This document shows, one piece after another, positions 16,995 to 24,493 of a DNA stretch of 41,922 bases. How positions within the stretch are numbered: position 1 is the first letter of the stretch; every line of letters starts with the position of its first letter. The notes under the pieces were generated by a model, which saw nothing but the letters and a program-made list of their open reading frames with translations, did no database searches and was not told the DNA's origin. A program made the translations under genes and the position numbers. The DNA lies in contig JAGIBF010000073.1 of NCBI GenBank assembly GCA_017744515.1, positions 1-41,922 on the forward strand, read 5' to 3'. This DNA is from Niastella sp. (lineage in GTDB: Bacteria > Bacteroidota > Bacteroidia > Chitinophagales > Chitinophagaceae).

Positions 16995-17052
16995 AAAAAA
17001 GCAAGTGGCTGGCGGGCGCCGGGAACTGTTCGTTGCCCGACAGCCACTTGCT
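16995..17052 (-). terminator. Rho-independent terminator of the polysaccharide utilisation operon
   Basis: AGCAAGTGGCTG (17000-17011) pairs perfectly with CAGCCACTTGCT (17041-17052), with an inner CGGGC/GCCCG stem. On the minus strand the hairpin is followed directly by a run of six T residues. It begins 23 bp after the GH16 stop. Confidence 0.92.
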
Positions 17053-17074
17053 GCTGCTCTATACTAACTGTGAC

Positions 17075-18307
17075 CTACTGATATATCCTGATGTAATCCA
17101 CGATCAGCCATTGCGGGAAGGTGGTGGTGGCGTCGGGGTTGCCGGGCCAGTTGCCACCTACTGCAAGGTTGATGATCACGAAAAACTCCTCATTGAACGG
17201 ATAGTTGTTGGAGCCCAGGTCGGCTTTGTTGACGGTAGAGAACACATTGCCATCCAGCAGCCATTTGATCTGGTCCTGTTTCCATTCAAGGGAGAATACA
17301 TGAAACTGATCGTTGAAGGTGCCTGAAGGCAGGGTGGTGTTCCGGTTGATCTGTGTGCTACCGGGTCCGGGCCCGAAGTGGAGGGTGCCATGGGTTTTGT
17401 TGGGCTCATGGCCTACTACTTCCATCAGGTCGATCTCGCCGCTTTTTGGCCAGCCGCCAAACACGCTTTTCTCCGGCATCAGCCAAAAGGCGGGCCAGAT
17501 GCCTTTGCCTTTTGGAAGGATAGCGCGGATATCTATACGTCCGAACTTGATCGGTTTCTTTCCTTGTGTAAGGATCTTGGACGATGTGTAGTTCTTTCCC
17601 TGAAAGCTTTCGGGCCTTGCTTCAATGATCATTTTACCGTCCTGGAAGAAAAGGTTATCCGCTCTGTCTGTGTAGTATTCCAATTCATTGTTGCCCCATC
17701 CACATATGCCCGGACAGCCATCGCCATTCTGGTGACTCCAGATAGTGGTGTTGAGCGTGGGGCCACTGAATTCATCGCTCCACGCCAGGGTGAGGCCCGG
17801 ATAGGAGTTAGGGGCATCGTATCCTGTATTGGTATACGCTACTTTGGTGTCGTCGTTGCGGATGGTGCCAATGCCTGATTGTTTTGATAAACTGCCATTG
17901 ACAGGATTTTGCAGCTGCACTGTAAACGCATCATCTCCTTCTTTGATATCGTCGCCTACTACTGATACGATGATCTTCTTTTGTGTTGTTCCTGCCGGGA
18001 TGGTGATGGTTTGGTTGGTGGCTGGCACAAAATCTTCTCCGGCTTTTGCCGTAGTGCCAATGACGGAATAGTTCACCGTAACTTCTTTGGTCGTCTTTTT
18101 GTCCAGGGTTATCTCAAACTCAAATGCCGTGTTGCCGCTGTTGCCTTCAAAGAATGTAACATCATTGACGGAAATGGCTGGCACCACCGGAGTTTCCTCT
18201 CCGGAACCTCCACTGCTCTTGCTACAACTTGCCGAAGTGAGTGTAAACGACAGGGAGCAGAGGAGCGCTGAAATTAGCTGAACCATATAACCTTCTCTTT
18301 TAATCAT
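17075..18307 (-). CDS. GH16 endo-beta-glucanase lipoprotein with Calx-beta-like N-terminal domain
   Basis: A 410-residue lipoprotein; the lipobox cysteine is C28 (LTSASC) and the following SKSSGGSGEE suits surface export. Residues about 45-155 form a Calx-beta-type module (VTFFEGNSGNTAFEFEITL, AKAGEDFVPA, VVGDDIKEGDDAF). Residues about 170-410 are a GH16 jelly-roll. The catalytic signature EIDLME is at residues 291-296: E291 nucleophile, D293, E296 acid/base. WPAFWLMP, WSDEFSG and HVFSLEW are further GH16 landmarks. The motif GEIDLMEVVGHEP is typical of laminarinase-like GH16_3 enzymes, so beta-1,3- or mixed-linkage beta-glucan is the likely substrate. It is the last gene of the susC-susD-PKD-GH16 operon and would make the first cut at the cell surface. 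The 150-bp gap before it holds two repeat elements. Confidence 0.9.
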   Translation of the reverse strand: MIKREGYMVQLISALLCSLSFTLTSASCSKSSGGSGEETPVVPAISVNDVTFFEGNSGNTAFEFEITLDKKTTKEVTVNYSVIGTTAKAGEDFVPATNQTITIPAGTTQKKIIVSVVGDDIKEGDDAFTVQLQNPVNGSLSKQSGIGTIRNDDTKVAYTNTGYDAPNSYPGLTLAWSDEFSGPTLNTTIWSHQNGDGCPGICGWGNNELEYYTDRADNLFFQDGKMIIEARPESFQGKNYTSSKILTQGKKPIKFGRIDIRAILPKGKGIWPAFWLMPEKSVFGGWPKSGEIDLMEVVGHEPNKTHGTLHFGPGPGSTQINRNTTLPSGTFNDQFHVFSLEWKQDQIKWLLDGNVFSTVNKADLGSNNYPFNEEFFVIINLAVGGNWPGNPDATTTFPQWLIVDYIRIYQ

Positions 18308-18331
18308 AAGGTAGTTATTTAGTGTCTTTCT

Positions 18332-18378
18332 TCATCATCAGGGTGAGCCGCCCTTTAAGGTCGACCCACCTTGATGGC
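18332..18378. repeat. imperfect palindromic intergenic repeat, family A copy 1
   Basis: Contains GGGTGAGCCGCCC and, after a few bases, GACCCACC, with partly complementary ends. The same words in the same order occur at 24430-24466 (GGGTGAGCCACCCC then GGGCGACCCACC). Confidence 0.6.
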
Positions 18379-18386
18379 TTAGACAA

Positions 18387-18420
18387 CCCTTCGACAGCCC
18401 TTCGACAAGCTCAGGGTGAC
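18387..18420. repeat. REP-like repeat CCCTTCGACAAGCTCAGGG, family B copy 1
   Basis: CCCTTCGACA occurs twice 11 bp apart, the second running into AAGCTCAGGGTGAC. The core CTTCGACAAGCTCAG is also at 19461-19475. This core is a palindromic word widely seen as an intergenic repeat in many bacterial genomes (general knowledge). Confidence 0.7.
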
Positions 18421-18457
18421 AATACTCAGTGTGACAGAGGGTGACATTGAAAGATAT

Positions 18458-19387
18458 TTATTTAGCTTTGAAAGTAAAGGTCCATTGACCCCAATCGTAT
18501 TTTTTATTGATGACCATTTTAGTGGCTGTCATTTCAAGGATATCGTAGGTGATCTCTGGCTCCGGATTTCCGGATGTTCCGTTTTCTCCGGCCTTGTACA
18601 AAGCCATGTAAGCACCATTGCCTATTACTTTCAGCTTGTTGTTGGCTATCACTTTGAAGTTGAAGGTGCCACCGCCCCAGGGCTTGTACTTATTGGGCAA
18701 TTGGCTTACGTTGATGCAACCAACCGGAAATCCAATATCTGTAGGCCATGGGTTACCGCCTTCGTCATCTACGCGTATATCTCCTTTCAGGTCCAGTATG
18801 AAGGTGCCATCTTTTTTGAACGTGTATTCATCATTGAATGCGCAGGGGCGACCGGTTACATCTCCTTCGCCGCTTGTCCACCAGGGGCCACCACTGGGTG
18901 GACCTACTACCAATGCGCCGCCTGCCGGCTGATCCAATACCCATGTTTTGGAGGTGCATCCTGTGAGGAGCGCTTTTCTGCCTGCGCAGCCGTTAGGATC
19001 GTCTGCTGCAACGTTTACCTGTGCAGTGGCGGAGTCTAAACCGCCATCAGACATTACCAGCAGCTTGATGGTATAGTTGCCCATGTCGGGATAGTAGGCC
19101 GTGTCGACTTTTTTGCCTTGTCGTGCACCGCCACCGTCGCCAATGTTCCAGCGAAAATAGAAGGCTTCGTTGGTAGTAGACGTGAGCAGGTAGGTGTTTA
19201 CTTTTCCTGCTACGGGTGTTACGGTGAAGGCTGCCTTGGGTTTTGCGCCGATATCGCCGAAGCTGGTCTTGGGGCTGCAACCGGGCATGAAGGCCGGTAC
19301 CAGTAATAGTAGTAAAGCTGTGAGCTTCGAGCTGCGAGCTTCGAGCAAAGCTTTGTAGTGGATATATGATTTGTTGTTGCGTAACAT
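18458..19387 (-). CDS. PKD-domain surface lipoprotein of the polysaccharide utilisation operon
   Basis: A 309-residue protein. A hydrophobic segment (LTALLLLLVPAFMPG) is followed by C37, the probable lipidation site. Residues about 50-130 are a PKD module (KAAFTVTPVAGKVNTYLLTS, WNIGDGG, YPDMGNYTIKLLVMSDGG). The C-terminal ~170 residues start with a conserved-looking GCTSKTWVLDQPAGGALVVG and are rich in tryptophan and glycine, ending WTFTFKAK; similar modules accompany GH16 enzymes in laminarin or beta-glucan loci of Bacteroidota, where they act as surface glycan-binding proteins. That role is inferred from position between susD and GH16. Oddly, the region before the hydrophobic core (LLEARSSKL) is encoded by a short direct repeat, 19322-19346, and the N-terminal extension is unusually long (about 21 residues) for a signal peptide. 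Confidence 0.8.
   Translation of the reverse strand: MLRNNKSYIHYKALLEARSSKLTALLLLLVPAFMPGCSPKTSFGDIGAKPKAAFTVTPVAGKVNTYLLTSTTNEAFYFRWNIGDGGGARQGKKVDTAYYPDMGNYTIKLLVMSDGGLDSATAQVNVAADDPNGCAGRKALLTGCTSKTWVLDQPAGGALVVGPPSGGPWWTSGEGDVTGRPCAFNDEYTFKKDGTFILDLKGDIRVDDEGGNPWPTDIGFPVGCINVSQLPNKYKPWGGGTFNFKVIANNKLKVIGNGAYMALYKAGENGTSGNPEPEITYDILEMTATKMVINKKYDWGQWTFTFKAK
19322..19346. repeat. direct repeat GAGCTTCGAGC inside the PKD-lipoprotein signal sequence
   Basis: GAGCTTCGAGC occurs at 19322-19332 and again at 19336-19346 with a 3-bp spacer. It reads in frame on the minus strand as LLEARSSKL just before the hydrophobic core. Confidence 0.75.
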
Positions 19388-19450
19388 CGTTGTAAGTTTT
19401 TGTATGAGTATAAGCTGTCTTGCTGAGTCCCGATATGGCGGGATAAACTC

Positions 19451-19482
19451 TGTCGAAGGGCTTCGACAAGCTCAGCCTGACA
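19451..19482. repeat. REP-like palindrome, family B copy 2
   Basis: TGTCGAAG-GG-CTTCGACA (19451-19468) is a perfect 8-bp inverted repeat with a 2-nt loop, continuing AAGCTCAGCCTGACA. It shares CTTCGACAAGCTCAG with the copy at 18387-18420, in the same orientation, and fills the gap between susD and the PKD lipoprotein gene, just after the susD stop. Confidence 0.7.
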
Positions 19483-19485
19483 ACG

Positions 19486-20991
19486 TTAATTGTATCCTTT
19501 GTTTTGCTCCAATACTTTATTGGTTACATCGATCTCCTGTTGTGGTATGGGCAACACTTCGTTCTTGTTGGCTTTGAAGCCACGTGGTCCTAATACTTCT
19601 ACTGCTTTGCCGGAACGTACGAGGTCGAAGAAGCGGTGTCCTTCAGTGGCCAGTTCCAACCTACGCTCTTTATAAATGTTGTCCAGTGTAGCAGATATGG
19701 AAGTCAGCCCTACGCGATGGCGCACCGTGTCCATCAGGTATTGTGCTCTTGCAGCGTTGCCGCCACCACGTACCAGCGCTTCTGCTTCCAGCAGGTAAGT
19801 GTCGGCCAGCCTGATCTCTATTTCATTCATTGGCCAGTTGATCTCTGCGGTACCTACATTGGAGCGGAATGCTGTTACCGGTGCATATTTCCGGACAAAG
19901 TAGTCGGTGTTTTGGTAACGTGCTGTGTATTTAGCGCCTTGTGCTTTCATCGCAGCGCCATCGATGATGGTATGGGGGAAACGGGGATCGTTTTTCATCA
20001 CTGCTACGAGGTCTTCAGTAATAGGACAGAAACCCCAGCCACCTGAATAGAGCGGGCCATTGTAGTCGGCCGCGCCTACGTATTGAACGGCTACGTTACC
20101 TTCGCCTCCGTTGATCCAGCCCCAGTCGCCCCAGGCGGCGAGGTTGGAGTGAGGGATCTCGAGGATCGACTCTGCATTGAATTTGTTATCTGCACGGAAG
20201 ATGTCGCCAAAGTTGGGCAGCAGACGATAAGCGGGTGAGGTGTTCACCTCATTAAGCAGGCCGGCTGCTTCTGCCATGCGGGTATTGTTGTTCTGGTAAA
20301 TGATCGCTTTGCCCAGCATGGCGGTAGCGGCTCCGCGGGTGAGGCGTCCGTATTCTGCCACCGGTAAAGTAACCGGCAGGTCGGGGCGTGCTTCTTTCAG
20401 GTCTTTTTCAATCTGTGCATAGATTGCTGCCGGCTCTGCCTGCTTCTGGCTGTACAGCTCACTGGTAGGGATAGGTCCTGTAAAGAGGGGTACCCTGCCA
20501 AAGAAGCGGACGAGGTCGAAATAGAAATAGGCGCGCAGGGTTTTGGCTTCTGCAATTACGCGTGATTTGAAGTTGGCGGACAGGCCATCTACTTTTTCAA
20601 TTTTCTCCAGCAACAGGTTGGCTCTGTATACGCCGGTAAAGTTCTTTTGCCAGAGTCCCAATTGCGGCCCCCTGAAAGGATCGAGCGTAAAGTTGTCGTA
20701 CGCCACCCAACTTGGCTGGTCGGAGGCATCACTGCCACCTGCATACGCATCGTCTGATGCGGCAGACAGCAAGGGCATTTTCATGGTATATCCTCCTGAG
20801 GTGCCCCATTGCATAACGTCGTATACGGATACCAGTCCCTGAAATGCCTGGTCCTGGTTCTTGTAGAAGTTGTCTTCCAACTCAGTGCCTTTGGGTTGCA
20901 GCTCAAGGAAGCTTTTGCTGCACGCGGCTGTTGCTATGAACCCGCCAATCAGTACGGGCCACCATTTTATATTGAATCTTTTTCTTGTCAT
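19486..20991 (-). CDS. susD: SusD/RagB-family surface glycan-binding lipoprotein
   Basis: A 501-residue lipoprotein with the lipidation cysteine C24 (IATAACSKS). SusD proteins cap the SusC barrel and hand oligosaccharides to it. The family landmarks are present: FLELQPKG after the lipid anchor, the helix segment AKTLRAYFYFDLVRFFGRVPL, TRGAATAMLGKAIIYQ, EIRLADTYLLEAEALVRGG, and the terminal IYKERRLELATEGHRFFDLVRSGK with LPIPQQEIDVTN. Length is standard. It is 18 bp downstream of susC in the same operon. The gene symbol is used in the family sense; substrate is inferred from the GH16 partner and is not starch. Confidence 0.93.
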   Translation of the reverse strand: MTRKRFNIKWWPVLIGGFIATAACSKSFLELQPKGTELEDNFYKNQDQAFQGLVSVYDVMQWGTSGGYTMKMPLLSAASDDAYAGGSDASDQPSWVAYDNFTLDPFRGPQLGLWQKNFTGVYRANLLLEKIEKVDGLSANFKSRVIAEAKTLRAYFYFDLVRFFGRVPLFTGPIPTSELYSQKQAEPAAIYAQIEKDLKEARPDLPVTLPVAEYGRLTRGAATAMLGKAIIYQNNNTRMAEAAGLLNEVNTSPAYRLLPNFGDIFRADNKFNAESILEIPHSNLAAWGDWGWINGGEGNVAVQYVGAADYNGPLYSGGWGFCPITEDLVAVMKNDPRFPHTIIDGAAMKAQGAKYTARYQNTDYFVRKYAPVTAFRSNVGTAEINWPMNEIEIRLADTYLLEAEALVRGGGNAARAQYLMDTVRHRVGLTSISATLDNIYKERRLELATEGHRFFDLVRSGKAVEVLGPRGFKANKNEVLPIPQQEIDVTNKVLEQNKGYN

Positions 20992-21009
20992 TGTTCAAAT
21001 TTTTGTGGA

Positions 21010-24000
21010 TTAGAAACCTATGTTGATACCTGCCATCAATGAGCGTGGCTGTGGATAGATGCCACGGTCTATGCCGTAGCTGCCACCACCGATCTCGGGA
21101 TCGAAGCCATTGTATTTGGTAAAGGTGAACAGGTTGTTACCTGTCAGGTATACACGTACTTTGGTCAACCCTGCTTTCTTTGTCAGGTAATCAGGAATGG
21201 TATAACCGATCTGCAATACTTTGATGCGGAAGTAAGCGCCATCCTGCAGGTAGAAGTCTGAGCTGCGGCTGAAGTTCTGGTTAGGATCATTGAATACCAG
21301 GCGTGGGAACTTGTTGGAGGTTCCTGCACCTGTCCAGCGGCTCAGTGCTTCTGTAGTCCAGTTGGCAGTGGGCAGGTCGAAGCGGCGGAGTGCCTGGAAG
21401 ACATCATTGCCGGCAACGCCCTGACCAAACACCAGGATGTCAAATCCTTTCCAGTTGGCTTGCGCTGTGAAGCCAAAGCTTACGTCTGGTGTGGGATCTC
21501 CAATGATGGTGCGGTCGTCGTTGTCGATCTTGCCATCGCCGTTGTTGTCCACGAAGCGGATATCGCCGGGTTGTGCATTGGCTTGTAATAAGCCGCCATC
21601 TTTATTGCGGTAGTTCAATACTTCTTCCGGTGTCTGGAACAGTCCATTGGTCCTGAAGCCAAAGAATGAACCGATGGCATGGCCTACTGCAGTGCGGGTC
21701 ATTTCCACGCCCTGTGGCCCAAATTTTTGTCCTTCGAGGAACTTCTTATCGGCTCCGAGATAGGTTACTTCATTTTTCAGGTAAGAAACGTTGCCGCTTA
21801 CTTTGAAGTTGACATCGCCAATCCTGTTGCTATAGCCCAGTTCCAGCTCTATGCCACGGTTTTCCATATCGGCAATGTTGCCAATGGGACCAGCGTTGCC
21901 TGCATAGCCGGGAACTGCGATACCCAGCAGCATACCGGATGTTTTCTTGTTGTATACATCCAATGTGACGTTGAAGTTGCGGAACAGTACCGCATCTACG
22001 CCGATGTTGATCTGTGAGGTCTCTTCCCATTTCAGGTCTGGGTTGGAGATCGCATTGGGGCTAACTCCATTTACCAGTACTGGTGTGAGGCCGATCGTGT
22101 AGTTTCTGCCGCCGCCTACTGTAGAGAGGTAACGGAAATCGCCAATGCGGTCGTTACCGGTAACTCCATAAGAGGCGCGTACTTTCAGGAAGCTCACGGC
22201 ATCTGATACCGGGAAGAAGCTTTCGCGGGAGGCTACCCAGCCTACTGATACGGAGGGGAAGTAACCATATTTGTTGTTGGGACCAAACTTGGATGATCCG
22301 TCACGGCGAATAATACCCGTGAACAGGTATTTGTCGTCGTAGCTATAGATCACACGACCGTATAGGGATGAGAGTGATTCCTGGTACTCGCCGCCCCAGA
22401 AGAACTGGTTGGTTTGTGGTACGGGGAATGCGAGTGAAGCGTCTTTGATATCATTGACCGGAATGCCGCGTTTGGTACCTCCCTGTGATTTGCCGTTGTT
22501 CTTTTGGGCTGTGGTACCTGCCATCACTGTAAAGTTGTGGCTGCCGATGGTGCGGTTATAGGAGAGCTGGTTTTCCCAAAGCCAGAACACGCCACGGTTC
22601 GACTCGCGGGTATAACCGTTGAGGGTAACCTGGTTGATCGTGTTCAGGTAATGTAAGGGGGAGAAGCTTTCATTGCCCCAGAAGGCAAGGTCTGTACCGA
22701 TGGTGCTGCGCAGCCTCAATCCCTTGATGGGTTCTACTTCTCCGAATACATTGGCTACCACTTTGTCGGACCAGCTGCTGCCCTGCGCTACTTTTAAAGC
22801 TGCTACCGGGTTCAGGATCTCTGAGCTAACGATGGTGGAAATGCCGTAGGGGTTACCGCCGGGGTCACGCACTACCGGCTGGTTGTTGTACGGACTTGAG
22901 TTGATCAATGCGGGATCGGTAACGATGAATGGGGTGATGGGGTCCATATTGATGGCGCGGTTGAGGGGGGTGCCCCACTCGCCATTGGTTCCTACGCCTA
23001 CAGAGGAGATGCGGGTGTAGCCAACGTTGCTGCCAAATGATATGGCATTGGTGATCTTATGGGTGGAGTTGAACCGGACGGTAAATCTTTTAAAGTTGGA
23101 ATTGTCCGGGGCAACGATGCCTTTCTGGTCGAAGTAGCCAAATGAAGCGTAGTAGGTGGACTTATCTGAACCTCCTGAGAGGCTCAGGTCGTGGTTCTGG
23201 ATGGGGGCGCCATCGTCAAAAACCTTGCTTTGCCAATCGGTTCCCTTACCAAAGGAAGCAGGATCGGTAAAACGGGGCGCCTGTCCATTGGCTACGTAGG
23301 CTTCATTTAATAAGGTAGCGTACTGGGTAGCATCCAGCAGGCTCAGTTTGCGCCATGCTTTTTGGGTACCGAGATAGCCATTGTAGTTGACAGCTATTTT
23401 ACCTGTCTTACCTCTTTTGGTGGTCACGATGATTACGCCGTTGGCAGCGCGGGCTCCATAAATGGCGGCTGAAGCGGCGTCTTTCAGGACTTCGATGGAT
23501 TCGATGTCGCTTTGGTTGAGGTATTCGATACCGCCACCGATCTGTACGCCATCTACTATATATAATGGGTCGCTGTTGCCGATGGTGGTAGTGCCGCGGA
23601 TACGTACGGTGGCGCCTTCACCGGGCTGACCAGAGTTGGTGGTGATGGTAAGACCGGATACACGCCCTTGCAGCGATTGTTCAACACGTTGTACCGGCAT
23701 GTTTTCGAGGTCGCTGGCTTTTACCTTGGAAATGGCCGTGGTAACGGCGCCTTTGCGCTGGGTGCCATAACCTACTACGACCACCTCATCCATGCTGCCA
23801 GATCTTTCTTCGAGGCTGATGGTGATAGCGGAGGCGTCGCGAACGGTAAATTCCTGTGTCGCTGTGCCGATGTGGGAAATGACCAATACTGTACCTGCGC
23901 GGGGTACGGTGATGGAGAATTTGCCTTCGGCATTGGAGGTGGTGGCAGTGGAAGTGCCTTTTACAACAATGGTAGCATTGGGGACCGGCGTACCGGCGGC

Positions 24001-24108
24001 CTTGCTGGTTACCGTGCCGGTAACGGGGATGGATTGTCCATAGGCCTGGTTAATAAGCAGTGTTTGGAGTAGTACTGCAAGACTTAGCAGTACAGCTTTC
24101 ATTTTCAT
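21010..24108 (-). CDS. susC: SusC/RagA-family TonB-dependent oligosaccharide transporter
   Basis: From the ATG at 24108 the protein has 1032 residues with a signal peptide (LLSLAVLLQTLLINQAYGQ). The frame is open to 24255 but the extra 49 residues precede the signal and overlap the likely promoter, so they are excluded. A carboxypeptidase-like regulatory domain (residues about 28-105: VTGTVTSKAAGTPVPNATIV, ISHIGTATQEF) precedes the TonB box MDEVVVVGYGTQRKG, then the plug (VRIRGTTTIGNSDPLYIVDG, KDAASAAIYGARAANGVI) and a 22-strand barrel. It imports oligosaccharides across the outer membrane with TonB energy. There is no N-terminal STN domain, so control is more likely through the divergent regulator at 24494 than by an anti-sigma factor. 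First gene of the operon. Confidence 0.94.
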   Translation of the reverse strand: MKMKAVLLSLAVLLQTLLINQAYGQSIPVTGTVTSKAAGTPVPNATIVVKGTSTATTSNAEGKFSITVPRAGTVLVISHIGTATQEFTVRDASAITISLEERSGSMDEVVVVGYGTQRKGAVTTAISKVKASDLENMPVQRVEQSLQGRVSGLTITTNSGQPGEGATVRIRGTTTIGNSDPLYIVDGVQIGGGIEYLNQSDIESIEVLKDAASAAIYGARAANGVIIVTTKRGKTGKIAVNYNGYLGTQKAWRKLSLLDATQYATLLNEAYVANGQAPRFTDPASFGKGTDWQSKVFDDGAPIQNHDLSLSGGSDKSTYYASFGYFDQKGIVAPDNSNFKRFTVRFNSTHKITNAISFGSNVGYTRISSVGVGTNGEWGTPLNRAINMDPITPFIVTDPALINSSPYNNQPVVRDPGGNPYGISTIVSSEILNPVAALKVAQGSSWSDKVVANVFGEVEPIKGLRLRSTIGTDLAFWGNESFSPLHYLNTINQVTLNGYTRESNRGVFWLWENQLSYNRTIGSHNFTVMAGTTAQKNNGKSQGGTKRGIPVNDIKDASLAFPVPQTNQFFWGGEYQESLSSLYGRVIYSYDDKYLFTGIIRRDGSSKFGPNNKYGYFPSVSVGWVASRESFFPVSDAVSFLKVRASYGVTGNDRIGDFRYLSTVGGGRNYTIGLTPVLVNGVSPNAISNPDLKWEETSQINIGVDAVLFRNFNVTLDVYNKKTSGMLLGIAVPGYAGNAGPIGNIADMENRGIELELGYSNRIGDVNFKVSGNVSYLKNEVTYLGADKKFLEGQKFGPQGVEMTRTAVGHAIGSFFGFRTNGLFQTPEEVLNYRNKDGGLLQANAQPGDIRFVDNNGDGKIDNDDRTIIGDPTPDVSFGFTAQANWKGFDILVFGQGVAGNDVFQALRRFDLPTANWTTEALSRWTGAGTSNKFPRLVFNDPNQNFSRSSDFYLQDGAYFRIKVLQIGYTIPDYLTKKAGLTKVRVYLTGNNLFTFTKYNGFDPEIGGGSYGIDRGIYPQPRSLMAGINIGF

Positions 24109-24225
24109 AAGCAAACAATTTAGTTTCGTGATTGGCAATCGTACAGCGGGCAGTGTTCGGACAGGTTCAAGCAAGGCATTGAGCAGGGTGAAACCGGTCT
24201 GGTCTGATCTGTTTTTTGCCGGTTC

Positions 24226-24233
24226 TAAAGTTA
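24226..24233 (-). promoter_or_regulatory. candidate -7 element (TAACTTTA) of susC
   Basis: Matches TAnnTTTG at all but the last position. It would give a start near 24219 and a leader of about 110 nt. The absence of a -33 element fits a promoter that needs an activator. Confidence 0.4.
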
Positions 24234-24262
24234 GACTCCGGTACTGCACGAGCATATTTTCC

Positions 24263-24337
24263 CACTACATCACCACTACATCACTCTGTTGCAAGTCAAC
24301 AAAAACAGGCTTTTGGGGTACAACAATACTACATCAT
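24263..24337. promoter_or_regulatory. three ACTACATCA direct repeats, candidate operator
   Basis: CACTACATCAC is perfectly repeated in tandem at 24263-24273 and 24274-24284, and ACTACATCAT recurs at 24328-24337. The spacings of 11 bp and 53 bp are close to one and five helical turns, so all copies face one side of the helix. They lie about 30-110 bp upstream of the candidate susC -7 box, where an activator would bind. Confidence 0.5.
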
Positions 24338-24429
24338 CGAAAAAATCTTACTTTCACATATGCCTCCGGTGTTGCCGGATGTGCTACCTTGAACAGGAGG
24401 ACGAAATTTGGTTTTTGATGTGTCTGGTG

Positions 24430-24466
24430 CTGGGGTGAGCCACCCCGTGGAGGGCGACCCACCCCA
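24430..24466. repeat. palindromic intergenic repeat, family A copy 2
   Basis: CTGGGGTG at the left end pairs with CACCCCAG at the right end, enclosing GAGCCACCCC and GGGCGACC. It matches the element at 18332-18378 in word order. It sits 28 bp before the regulator's ATG, within its probable leader. Confidence 0.65.
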
Positions 24467-24493
24467 GTACGACTAACGATATCCAACCTGCTT

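Larger units (their letters stand above)
24109..24493. other. 385-bp divergent control region of the polysaccharide utilisation locus
   Basis: The gap between susC and the divergent regulator gene holds a near-consensus susC -7 box (24226-24233), three ACTACATCA repeats (24263-24337) and a palindromic dispersed repeat (24430-24466). A run TTACTTTC at 24349-24356 might be a weak plus-strand promoter element for the regulator. No coding region is supported. Confidence 0.7.

Noticed and set aside
16963..17004. Longer dusB start at TTG 17004
   Set aside because: The -7 element TACTTTTG lies inside the extension; the extra residues do not resemble the start of Dus proteins.
24109..24255. N-terminal extension of SusC to 24255
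   Set aside because: It precedes a perfect signal peptide and overlaps the candidate promoter.
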